From an uncultured SAR86 cluster bacterium (GTDB lineage Bacteria; Pseudomonadota; Gammaproteobacteria; Magnimaribacterales; AG-339-G14): 41,011 nucleotides of DNA. The translations under genes were made by a program, and so were the position numbers. Position 1 is the stretch's first letter, and each line of letters opens with the position of its first letter. The notes under the pieces were generated by a model that was given only the letters and a program-made list of their open reading frames with translations, had not been told where the DNA came from and ran no database searches. The stretch is taken from NCBI GenBank assembly GCA_902522825.1, contig CABYXE010000006.1:1-41011 (forward strand), read 5' to 3'. Of the stretch, positions 25,755 to 32,918 are shown one piece after another.

Positions 25755-26915
25755 ATGCCAAAAATTATAGTTTTATATATTTTAAAACAAGTTACTAAGA
25801 CAATTTTATTTACTTTTTTAATCATCTTCGGAATTCTTTTCCTTAACGAATCAATCCAATTTCTAGAAAAAGCTTCTAGGGGAGAACTTTATCCTAATCT
25901 TTTAGTTTTAGTTTTAATTTATAGCTTGCCGACTATTTTAGAAGTTTCTATTCCTATTTCAGTTTTTTTGGGAGTTTTAATATCAATATATAACTTAAAT
26001 AAAACCAATGAGCTTTCTTTCATTTATCAATTAGGAATGGACCAAAAGGCTCTTTCCTTTATTACTCTGGTTCCAGTGTTATTTTGTTCTATTTTTATTT
26101 TTTTTAATTCTTTTTATCTTGTTCCGCAATCGGGTGAAAAACTTTCTTTCTTATCTAGCTCTCAATCCTTTTCAGATAAATTTAAATTGATGGGTGAAGG
26201 AAAAATAAATTCTTTTCCAGATTTAGGAGGAATTATATACGCAAAAGAAGCGTCAGATAGGGGCTTTAAAAATGTTTTTGCTAATTTTGAATCAGAGAAT
26301 TCTGATTTTGTTTTAAATTCTAGAGAAGTTTTAGGTTCCTCTGAGGATGAAAATTTAAATAAATTAATTTTTGAGATTGGTAATTTATTCATTCCAATAC
26401 AGAAAGGATCTCTAAACCTTCAATTTAAAGAGCTATCTTTTTTATTTAATAAGAAAGAGAAAGAAGACGAGGAAAATATTGAAAAAATGACCTTAGACCT
26501 TTTAGTCCTTGAGAAAAAAAATGAAATATTTTATACAGAGTTTTTAAAACGTTTATCTTTTAGTCTGATGATAATCATTAGCGGTTTATTAGCTATTCCT
26601 TTAAGTTTAAGAATGGCAAAAATTGGAAGATTTACAATAATTCTGACAGGTTTAGCAATTTTTTTACCTTATTATGGATTAATAGAAGGACAAAAAATAA
26701 TTACTTTTCAAAGTTCTTTTTCTTCATTTCAAATTTTTTTCTTTTTGCACTTCATTTTTATAATAATTTGGTCTTTATTTTATGGGTTAGAAAAATATAG
26801 ATTTGAATTGGGTAATTTAATGGCAATAAGAAGTTCAAAAAAAACTTTTGTTCAGGCATTTTTTTTAACATTACTAGTCTTTTTCTTAATAAATATTATA
26901 TATTTAAATTTCTAA
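25755..26915 (+). CDS. lptF: LPS export permease LptF
   Basis: One of two permeases of the LptB2FG transporter that lifts LPS from the inner membrane into the Lpt bridge. The 386-residue YjgP/YjgQ-family protein has an N-terminal pair of membrane helices (FTFLIIFGILFLNESIQF onwards), two more before residue 125, a periplasmic beta-jellyroll region (about 130-265) and C-terminal helices beginning FSLMIIISGLLAIPLSLR. The LPTILEVSIPISVFLGVLI segment is typical of LptF. It is slightly longer than E. coli LptF (366). It touches lptG with no gap (stop, then ATG). Confidence 0.93.
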   Translation: MPKIIVLYILKQVTKTILFTFLIIFGILFLNESIQFLEKASRGELYPNLLVLVLIYSLPTILEVSIPISVFLGVLISIYNLNKTNELSFIYQLGMDQKALSFITLVPVLFCSIFIFFNSFYLVPQSGEKLSFLSSSQSFSDKFKLMGEGKINSFPDLGGIIYAKEASDRGFKNVFANFESENSDFVLNSREVLGSSEDENLNKLIFEIGNLFIPIQKGSLNLQFKELSFLFNKKEKEDEENIEKMTLDLLVLEKKNEIFYTEFLKRLSFSLMIIISGLLAIPLSLRMAKIGRFTIILTGLAIFLPYYGLIEGQKIITFQSSFSSFQIFFFLHFIFIIIWSLFYGLEKYRFELGNLMAIRSSKKTFVQAFFLTLLVFFLINIIYLNF

Positions 26916-27941
26916 ATGAATTATCTTACTGGCGGAATATTAGGAAAAACTTTTTTGATTCAGTCTGCAAAGACTCTTTTTGTTGTATTTTTAATAATAT
27001 TTTCATTGGATTTTTTATTGCAAATAATTTCTGAAATAGAAGATATAGATAATAATTACAGCTTCATCTCAGCCGTAAATTATTTACTTCTAACAATTAT
27101 AGGAAGGTTCTGTGAAATACTTGCATTATGTTGTGTAGTATCGTCAATCTTAACGTTTGGATTACTTTCTGATTCAGGGGAGTTGACTGCGGCAAGAGTT
27201 TTAGGGAGATCTTTATTTTCGATAATATTGGATATTTTAAAACCAGTAATATTTTTTCTATTCCTAAGTCTTTTCTTACTAGAATTTGTTACGCCAAATT
27301 TAGAAAAAAAGGCTATGTTTCTTAAGTATGGAAATACCACTAATCATGAAGAGATAAAATGGGTGGCCAAGAATGATAGTTTTGCTAAATTCAAAATAAA
27401 TGATAAATATTTAGAAGATGTTTCTTTTTATAAATTAGACTTAGAAAAAAACACCAAAGAAATAATAGTTTCCGAAAAAGTTTCAGTCTCTAAAGATGGT
27501 TGGATTTTTACTAATCCTAAGAATCTTGAAAATAATATAAATCCTTCGGAATATGCTTGGAAAGAAGGTCCAGAATATGGATTTAGGGAAAAGTTAGGCA
27601 GAAAAGAGATGTCTTTAAGCCAAATTTATAAAATACTAGATGATGCTGGCCCTAAAAGAGAAAAAAATATGATTTCGTATGAGTTTTGGAAGAAGCTATT
27701 CGAACCTATTTCAGCTATTTCGATTATTGTTTTTGCTCTAGCTGTTTCATTTAAATATTTTGGCTTAAATAAAAACTTGGAGAGACTTTTATTTGGGGTA
27801 TTAACCGCTTATGGCTTCAATTTATTTCTTAAAGTATTCGGAAACATAGCAATTATAAATGGGTTTTCACCTGGATTGGCAATAGCTTTACCATCTTTAA
27901 TTCTATTGATGATTGGTTTAAAGATGTTAAGAAATCAATAA
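26916..27941 (+). CDS. lptG: LPS export permease LptG
   Basis: Partner of LptF in the LPS-extracting ABC transporter. The 341-residue protein has the YjgQ pattern: an N-terminal membrane helix near FVVFLIIFSLDFLLQII, helices around FCEILALCCVVSSILTFG, the conserved SGELTAARVLGRS cytoplasmic coupling loop that contacts LptB, a periplasmic domain (about 140-245) with AWKEGPEYGFREK, and C-terminal helices from KLFEPISAISIIVFALAVS. It follows lptF directly and its 3' end overlaps the convergent RDD gene by 7 bp. Confidence 0.93.
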   Translation: MNYLTGGILGKTFLIQSAKTLFVVFLIIFSLDFLLQIISEIEDIDNNYSFISAVNYLLLTIIGRFCEILALCCVVSSILTFGLLSDSGELTAARVLGRSLFSIILDILKPVIFFLFLSLFLLEFVTPNLEKKAMFLKYGNTTNHEEIKWVAKNDSFAKFKINDKYLEDVSFYKLDLEKNTKEIIVSEKVSVSKDGWIFTNPKNLENNINPSEYAWKEGPEYGFREKLGRKEMSLSQIYKILDDAGPKREKNMISYEFWKKLFEPISAISIIVFALAVSFKYFGLNKNLERLLFGVLTAYGFNLFLKVFGNIAIINGFSPGLAIALPSLILLMIGLKMLRNQ

Positions 27942-28366
27942 ACTTTTAAAAGTTTTGTTTTTGAAAAATAATCTCCTAAGGTCTTTCTTTCCTTATTAAA
28001 AATTATAAATATAAAGTTTGAAAGAAAAACAAGAGAAAAAATCATTGAAAGAGCGCACCTCAAAACCATTTTATTGATATTAATTTCTTCATTGCCTGAA
28101 GACACAAGTTTAATCTTCCAAACTTGCATCCCTAATGTTTGTCCGTTATTGAACTTCCAAAAATAACAATAAAAAAGAAAAATTAGAATTATAAAAGAGA
28201 ATTGAAGAAATAAAATTTCTAGTTGACTCTCAAGAGCACTACCATTTAGATAAGTAACCAAAATTACATAACTCATATAAATTCCAATAATTAAAATACC
28301 ATCGTAAAGAAGAGCTAATAATCTTCTCATTAAACCTGCATTGATTTCTGTGTCAGAATTACTCAT
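27935..28366 (-). CDS. RDD family membrane protein
   Basis: A 143-residue inner-membrane protein of unknown function. The family name comes from an Arg and two Asp; here AGLMRRLLALLYDGILI holds the conserved Arg and first Asp in helix one, and FNNGQTLGMQVWKIKLV is the second RDD hallmark. Three to four hydrophobic segments are seen (about 17-39, 48-70, 107-127). It converges on lptG with a 7-bp overlap, as RDD genes do in other gammaproteobacteria such as Pseudomonas, so a link to the envelope is plausible but unproved. Its ATG lies 28 bp from the divergent DUF3429 gene. Confidence 0.82.
   Translation of the reverse strand: MSNSDTEINAGLMRRLLALLYDGILIIGIYMSYVILVTYLNGSALESQLEILFLQFSFIILIFLFYCYFWKFNNGQTLGMQVWKIKLVSSGNEEININKMVLRCALSMIFSLVFLSNFIFIIFNKERKTLGDYFSKTKLLKVY
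27940..27955 (+). terminator. Palindrome at the lptG 3' end, possible weak terminator
   Basis: A perfect 16-bp palindrome, AAACTTTT then AAAAGTTT, starts inside the lptG stop codon and is followed by TGTTTTTG. Read on the plus strand it could fold as a 6-bp A/T-rich stem with a TTAA loop and a short U-tract, ending lptF-lptG transcripts. The stem has only one G-C pair per arm, so stability is low. It lies within the 3' end of the convergent RDD gene. Confidence 0.35.
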
Positions 28367-28394
28367 AAATTATAATTTTAATCAGTTATTAAAT

Positions 28395-28823
28395 ATGAAT
28401 TTTGTTCGATTGAGAATTGTTTTAGGCTATTTAGGATTTTTACCTTTTGCTTTTTTTACTATTTTGCCAATGATATTTGGTGATGGTTTAGCAATATGGT
28501 CTCTTAAAATTCTTTCCATTTACGGTGGGATTATTTTATCATTTTTAGCTGGAATGACTTGGGGATGGCAGCAAGATAATCTTAAGAAACTAGACTTACA
28601 GATAGGTATTTTTTTCTCTCTTGTGGGTTTCCTTATAATAATATTAACTGAAAATTTTATCTTATATGCAATGATTCTTAATTTTATTGCATTTCCTTTA
28701 TTTTACTTATTCGAGAAAAGAAGAAATATTTTTTTTAGAGAAGAAAATTATAAAAAACTAAGACTTTTCTTAACAAGTGGAGTAAGCGGGTGTTTTTTAT
28801 TTGGATTTCTAAACTTCTTTTAG
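28395..28823 (+). CDS. DUF3429 family membrane protein
   Basis: A 142-residue membrane protein with the DUF3429 pattern; its function is unknown. The hallmark is a glycine-rich first helix (IVLGYLGFLPFAFF) and then LSIYGGIILSFLAGMTWGW, a tryptophan-glycine motif shared across the family. About five hydrophobic segments fill the chain. I choose the ATG at 28395: an in-frame TTG at 28341 would add 18 residues lying inside the divergent RDD gene that do not look like a membrane-protein start. The spacer to RDD is only 28 bp. The 3' end overlaps convergent dapD by 4 bp. Confidence 0.78.
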   Translation: MNFVRLRIVLGYLGFLPFAFFTILPMIFGDGLAIWSLKILSIYGGIILSFLAGMTWGWQQDNLKKLDLQIGIFFSLVGFLIIILTENFILYAMILNFIAFPLFYLFEKRRNIFFREENYKKLRLFLTSGVSGCFLFGFLNFF

Positions 28824-29710
28824 TCGTTGGAATGTAATTCCTCATTTAGCCCTATTACTTTTTTATTAGGACGACATTGAATAGAGCCAGTCAACGAATT
28901 TCTTATAAATAATAGGTCAGATTTCGATGAAAGTTCTGATGCTTTAACAGTGCCCGAGATATTTCCATCATTATTAACAATCTCTATTTTTGATGAAGCA
29001 GTAATATAAAGTCCTGCCTCAACGGTACATCTGTCCCCCAAGGGGATTCCAAGACCAGAGTTAGCGCCCAATAGACAATTTTTTCCTAAAGAGATCCTTA
29101 CATCGTTTCCTCCAGATAATGTTCCCATTGTAGATGCGCCCCCACCAATATCTGTCTTATCGCCAATAAGAACACCTTGAGAAATTCTACCTTCTATCAT
29201 AGCTTCACCTAGAGAGCCGGCATTAAAATTTACGAAACCTTCATGCATTACTGTAGTTCCAGAACCTAGATAAGCTCCCAATCTAACACGGTTTGCATCT
29301 GCAATTCTTACATCAGATAAAGTTACGTAATCCGTCATTCGGGGAAATTTATCTACGCTATGAACCAAAATATGTTTATCCATTTTTCTTGCTTCATATT
29401 GTGCAATTTTGAAGTCATCTATAGAAAAAGGACCCTCTGAAGACCAAACAACATTTTTAAGTATGCCAAAAATTCCATCTAAATTAGTCTCATTTGGCTT
29501 AACTAACCTGTATGAAAGTAAGTGAAGTTTGAGGTATGCTTCAGGAACTGAAGAAGGCGCTTCGGAATCATTTACAATTATTTTTTTTAAATGATCTTCA
29601 GAACAATCCAAATCATTTGAAGATATATTTTTTTCAGAAAAATGCATTTCAAGCCACTCTCCATCGCTATTTTTTGTTCCTATCCCTAAGCCTGTCCAAG
29701 TTTTAGTCAT
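28820..29710 (-). CDS. dapD: Tetrahydrodipicolinate N-succinyltransferase, Pseudomonas-type
   Basis: Succinylates tetrahydrodipicolinate in the lysine/diaminopimelate pathway, feeding peptidoglycan. The 296-residue protein is of the long Pseudomonas type: LGIGTKNSDGEWLEM at the start, PEAYLKLHLLSYRLVKP, then FSIDDFKIAQYEAR, VDKFPRMTDYV, and the hexapeptide beta-helix with RLGAYLGSGTTVMHEGFVNF, GGGASTMGTLSGG and LGANSGLGIPLGDR, ending LNEELHSND. The N-terminal domain is shorter than in Pseudomonas (about 340 residues). It overlaps dapC by 8 bp, giving a coupled dapC-dapD pair that encodes successive pathway steps. Confidence 0.95.
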   Translation of the reverse strand: MTKTWTGLGIGTKNSDGEWLEMHFSEKNISSNDLDCSEDHLKKIIVNDSEAPSSVPEAYLKLHLLSYRLVKPNETNLDGIFGILKNVVWSSEGPFSIDDFKIAQYEARKMDKHILVHSVDKFPRMTDYVTLSDVRIADANRVRLGAYLGSGTTVMHEGFVNFNAGSLGEAMIEGRISQGVLIGDKTDIGGGASTMGTLSGGNDVRISLGKNCLLGANSGLGIPLGDRCTVEAGLYITASSKIEIVNNDGNISGTVKASELSSKSDLLFIRNSLTGSIQCRPNKKVIGLNEELHSND

Positions 29711-30872
29711 TGTCTATAATTTTTTTTATGCTTTTTAAAGCTTTAGAAGTTAATTTTATATCATGAACTAGAGCAATTCGTAAAAATTGCTCAGCTGGAT
29801 TGTTTCCATTATTTTTAGTTCCTAAATATTTACCAGGTAGTACTATGACTTGTTCTTCGTTATAAAGTTTTTTGGTAAACATTTCTGAATCTTTTACTTT
29901 GAGCCATAAATAAAATGCGCCTTCAGGAATGAGAGAATCTTTTTCTAAAATCTTTTCAGCTAATTTAAATTTTTCTTTGTATAGAGCTCGATTATCTTCA
30001 ACAGTTTCATAATCCTCCCATGCTAAAACACTAGCATTTTGAATTGGAAGGGGGACGCTTACTCCATGAAACATTCTATATTTAGAATAAGCCGAAATAA
30101 TTTTTTTATCTCCAATTGCACATCCAGATCTAAATCCCGGTAGATTAGATCGCTTAGATAGGCTGTGTAATACTAAAATATTGTCAAAACATCTATTAAC
30201 CTCCATGGCTGCTTGAAGAAGAGAGGAGGGTTTTTCATTGAAATATATGTCTATGTAACATTCATCGCTAAGAATTTTAAAATCGTATTTATTGCTTAGT
30301 TCGACAACAAGACAAAGTTCATCTTTAGTCATGACTTTTCCAGTTGGATTAGAGGGAGAACAGAGAACTAATAATTGACAGTTTTCCCAAACACTAGGAT
30401 CTATCTTTTCAAAATCTATTTGAAAATTATTTTCATAAGTGCAGTTTAAAAAATATGGACTTGCACCAGCAAACAGAGTTGCTCCTCCATATATTTGATA
30501 ATAAGGATTTGGCATACAAACGTTAGGCTTTGCGGTTATATTTCTTCTGTCAACCATAGTCTGTATAGCTGAGAAGGTACCTTCCCTTGTGCCTCCTACT
30601 AAAAAAACCTCATCATCCGAAATGCTATCCAGATTAAAATTATTTTCTAAATAGTTTTTATAGCTTTTTTTTAACTCAGGAATCATTGTCATTGGAGGGT
30701 AATGACTAAAAAGATTTTTTTGTTTATTTACCTCCTCAAGTATTTTAGGATTTGCATTATGTTTGGGTTCTCCAATAGAAAGATTAATTTCTCCTAAAGC
30801 ATTTTTTGGCTGAATTAAGTTTCTTAATCTCTCAAAAGGATAAGATCTAATATCATTAATTAAAGAATTCAT
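29703..30872 (-). CDS. dapC: Succinyldiaminopimelate transaminase DapC
   Basis: PLP-dependent class I aminotransferase that uses glutamate to aminate N-succinyl-2-amino-6-ketopimelate. The 389 residues open with LINDIRSYPFERLRNLI, typical of DapC, then LSIGEPKHNANP, CSPSNPTGKVM, SDECYIDIYF, and the PLP-binding HSLSKRSNLPGFRSG with Lys240. Length is normal. In Pseudomonas and relatives the order is map-glnD-dapC-dapD; here map ends only 4 bp upstream, so glnD is missing from its usual slot. Other class I aminotransferases are possible in principle, but the dapD overlap makes DapC very likely. Confidence 0.93.
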   Translation of the reverse strand: MNSLINDIRSYPFERLRNLIQPKNALGEINLSIGEPKHNANPKILEEVNKQKNLFSHYPPMTMIPELKKSYKNYLENNFNLDSISDDEVFLVGGTREGTFSAIQTMVDRRNITAKPNVCMPNPYYQIYGGATLFAGASPYFLNCTYENNFQIDFEKIDPSVWENCQLLVLCSPSNPTGKVMTKDELCLVVELSNKYDFKILSDECYIDIYFNEKPSSLLQAAMEVNRCFDNILVLHSLSKRSNLPGFRSGCAIGDKKIISAYSKYRMFHGVSVPLPIQNASVLAWEDYETVEDNRALYKEKFKLAEKILEKDSLIPEGAFYLWLKVKDSEMFTKKLYNEEQVIVLPGKYLGTKNNGNNPAEQFLRIALVHDIKLTSKALKSIKKIIDND

Positions 30873-30876
30873 TGAT

Positions 30877-31641
30877 TTAAAAATTTTCGTCAGAGCGTTT
30901 AGTCAAAATCTTATACCCCTTGGAAGTAACTAAAATTGTATGTTCCCACTGAGCCGATAGCCTTCCGTCAATTGTTTCGACAGTCCATCCGTCTTTTTTA
31001 GAAAGTTTTGTCTTATGTGATCCCAAATTTAGCATGGGCTCTATGGTAAAACACATTCCTTCTTTAAGGGTTATTCCAGTATTCGGTTGACCATAATGAA
31101 GGACTTGGGGATCTTCGTGAAAATTTGCTCCAATTCCATGACCACAATAGTCTCTTACGACGGAGTAATGATTATCTTCTGCATATTTTTGAATAGCATA
31201 ACCAATGTCTCCCAATTTTACTCCAGGCTTCACAATTTCAATGCCTTTGTACATGCTTTCTTGAGTAATTTTTACTAATTTTTCTGCATGAGGTTTTTTA
31301 TCTCCAATGAAGTACATCTTGCTTGTGTCTCCGTGATAACCTTCTTTAATAACAGTAACGTCGATATTCATAATATCTCCATTTTTAAGAATTTTTTTAT
31401 GATCAGGTATTCCATGACAGATTACTTGATTTATAGATGTACAAATTGTTTTGGGATAGCCTTTATAATTCAGACATGCAGGAATGCATTTAATTTAATT
31501 AACAATGAAATCGTGGCAAATATCGTCAAGTTCTCCAGTTGAAATACCTTCTTTGACGTATTCGTCAATCATTTCTAAAGTTTCAGCAGCCAATTGACCA
31601 GCAATTTTCATTTTTTCTATTTCTTTTGCACTTTTTATCAT
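30877..31641 (-). pseudogene. map: Methionine aminopeptidase with an in-frame stop at codon 49
   Basis: Removes the initiator Met from nascent proteins; normally essential. Read from the ATG at 31641, the minus strand gives 254 codons aligning along E. coli MAP: IKSAKEIEKMKIAGQLAAE, GISTGELDDICHDFIVN, then TAA at codon 49 (31497-31495), then IKCIPACLNYKGYPK, CHGIPD, IDVTVIKEGYHGDTSK with two metal Asp, YCGHGIGANFHEDPQ, MCFTIEPM and SAQWEHTI. The frame stays the same on both sides, so this is one nonsense codon where E. coli has GAA (Glu), not a frameshift. An internal ATG at 31371 would give 164 residues keeping all five metal ligands but losing the CHG histidine. Read error, true mutation or functional restart are all possible. 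Confidence 0.88.
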
Positions 31642-31649
31642 TTTATTCG

Positions 31650-31678
31650 TGGACTATTTCTGTTTAATTCATTATAGT
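31650..31678 (+). promoter_or_regulatory. Candidate carA promoter
   Basis: TGGACT (31650-31655) and TATAGT (31673-31678) are separated by 17 bp and would start transcription near 31685. The -10 overlaps the opposing TATAAT of map, so polymerase could probably occupy only one of the two at a time. The -35 is a poor match to TTGACA; the assignment is inferred from spacing and position. Confidence 0.4.
31671..31676 (-). promoter_or_regulatory. Candidate -10 element for map
   Basis: On the minus strand the sequence reads TATAAT, a perfect consensus, about 30 bp upstream of the full-length map ATG at 31641. A weak -35 (TGCTGT, minus strand of 31694-31699) lies 17 bp further up and overlaps the dyad in front of carA. 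Confidence 0.45.
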
Positions 31679-31684
31679 CATTTT

Positions 31685-31703
31685 CTAATGCAAACAGCAT
31701 TAG
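31685..31703. promoter_or_regulatory. 19-bp perfect dyad in front of carA
   Basis: CTAATGC (31685-31691), a 5-nt spacer AAACA, and GCATTAG (31697-31703) form a perfect 7-bp inverted repeat located at the predicted carA transcription start and over the map -35. As DNA it fits a dimeric repressor site; as RNA it would be a stable 5'-end hairpin. It does not look like an ArgR or PurR box as known from E. coli. Confidence 0.5.
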
Positions 31704-31792
31704 TACATTCAATCGCGATACTTAGTTTTAACTATGTCGCGATTTTTTTTATCAATTTTTCACTACGAAGTTTTTACCAAAATGGATTTTAA
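31688..31792 (+). other. 34-codon leader reading frame spanning the carA hairpin
   Basis: An ATG at 31688 opens a frame (MQTALVHSIAILSFNYVAIF at its start) that runs through the terminator-like hairpin and T-run and stops at 31792, 11 bp inside carA. The layout recalls the PyrL leader of E. coli pyrBI, where translation through the attenuator controls read-through. Against this: the ATG lies about 3 nt from the predicted transcript start, has no Shine-Dalgarno, and open frames of 34 codons are easy to find by chance. Confidence 0.25.
31711..31750 (+). terminator. Terminator-like hairpin with T8 in the carA leader (attenuator candidate)
   Basis: AATCGCGA (31711-31718) pairs with TCGCGATT (31737-31744), and the run of eight T (31743-31750) follows at once. 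The 18-nt loop can fold further (TAGT/ACTA). The CGCG core stands out in this AT-rich DNA. No plus-strand gene ends nearby: the closest upstream is the DUF3429 gene ending at 28823, with four minus-strand genes between. So it probably acts within the carA transcript rather than ending an upstream one. The carA ATG is 31 bp beyond the T-run. Confidence 0.6.
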
Positions 31793-32918
31793 ACCAGCTA
31801 AGTTGATTTTGAAATCAGGAGAAATTTTTAAAGGTTTAAATTTCGGTTCTAATCATCCTAAAGCTGGAGAATTAATTTTTAATACAGCTATGACTGGATA
31901 TCAAGAGATTATTACAGACCTTTCTTATACAGACCAATTAATTTGTTTTACTTATCCGCAAATTGGAAATACAGGAGTTAACAAAGAAGACTTAGAGTCT
32001 ATTGATGGAGGATGTGCAGGAGTAGTAATTAAAGAGCTTTCCAAAATAGAAAGTAACTGGAGAAAGGATGGCGATCTTTCTTCTTTTTTAAAAGAAAAAA
32101 ATATTCCCGGAATAACAAATATAGACACTAGGAAGCTTACAAGAATATTGAGAGATAAAGGTTCGCAAATCGCTGCGATAACTCCTGAAGAATATACAGA
32201 AAATCAAATCAAAGTTTTATTTGAATCTTTTGATGGGCTTAAAGGAAAGGATTTAGCAAAAATTGTCTCTACAAAAAAGCCTTATATTTGGAAAAGTCCT
32301 TCATATAAATCTAAAGTCAAAAAATCTTCATACAAAGTAGTAGCTTACGATTTTGGAGTTAAACTTAATATTTTAAGGCTTCTAGTTGATAGAGGTTGCG
32401 AAGTAATTGTAGTTCCGGCGGAAACTACTGCAGAAGAAGCAATGAAAGAAAATCCAGATGGTATTTTCTTGTCGAACGGCCCAGGTGATCCAGAACCATG
32501 TGAATATGCTGTTTTTTCGATTAAAAAATTAATTAAATCAAACTTTCCAATTTTTGGAATATGTTTAGGACATCAACTTCTTGGATTAGCTTTGAATTTA
32601 AAAACAGAAAAAATGAAGTTTGGTCATCATGGAGCGAATCATCCAGTGCAAAATTTACAAGACAAAACGGTTTCGATTACTAGTCAAAATCACGGGTTTA
32701 CTATTAGCGAAGGTAGTCTGCATGACGATGTAGTGGTTACACATAGATCATTATTTGATAAGTCTATTCAAGGAGTTGAATCAAAAGATGGAAAAGTTTT
32801 TGGTTTTCAGGGCCATCCAGAAGCAAGTCCTGGCCCTAAAGATATTCAAAGTTTATTCGATAAATTTATTCGTAATATGGAAATATTTAAAAAGGCAAAT
32901 CATGACAAAAAGAAATGA
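31782..32918 (+). CDS. carA: Carbamoyl-phosphate synthase small subunit
   Basis: Glutaminase subunit that delivers ammonia to CarB for carbamoyl phosphate, precursor of arginine and pyrimidines. I use the ATG at 31782 (378 residues, E. coli 382), where similarity begins: [17 protein letters not shown], then [25 protein letters not shown] and [18 protein letters not shown]. An upstream in-frame ATG at 31734 lies inside the leader hairpin. The class I amidotransferase domain has FLSNGPGDP, the nucleophile Cys261 in GICLGHQ, and GHPEASPGP with the His and Glu of the triad. The 3' end overlaps carB by 17 bp. Confidence 0.96.
   Translation: MDFKPAKLILKSGEIFKGLNFGSNHPKAGELIFNTAMTGYQEIITDLSYTDQLICFTYPQIGNTGVNKEDLESIDGGCAGVVIKELSKIESNWRKDGDLSSFLKEKNIPGITNIDTRKLTRILRDKGSQIAAITPEEYTENQIKVLFESFDGLKGKDLAKIVSTKKPYIWKSPSYKSKVKKSSYKVVAYDFGVKLNILRLLVDRGCEVIVVPAETTAEEAMKENPDGIFLSNGPGDPEPCEYAVFSIKKLIKSNFPIFGICLGHQLLGLALNLKTEKMKFGHHGANHPVQNLQDKTVSITSQNHGFTISEGSLHDDVVVTHRSLFDKSIQGVESKDGKVFGFQGHPEASPGPKDIQSLFDKFIRNMEIFKKANHDKKK

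Noticed and set aside
28341-28394. TTG start for the DUF3429 gene within the RDD gene
   Set aside because: The extra 18 residues are polar and lie in divergent coding sequence; the ATG at 28395 gives a typical membrane-protein start.
30877-31371. Calling map a normal 164-residue gene from the internal ATG
   Set aside because: The upstream 90 codons in the same frame match MAP along their length apart from one stop, so the gene was clearly longer.
31288-31542. Open frame on the plus strand opposite map, 84 codons
   Set aside because: It is antisense to the broken region of map, with no recognisable domain; the minus strand gives a clear methionine aminopeptidase.
31734-31781. ATG at 31734 as the carA start
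   Set aside because: It lies in the right arm of the leader hairpin, and the added residues have no counterpart in CarA.
32755-32901. Extended start of carB inside carA
   Set aside because: The 49 extra residues have no similarity to CarB; ILIIGAGP near the ATG at 32902 is where the family starts.
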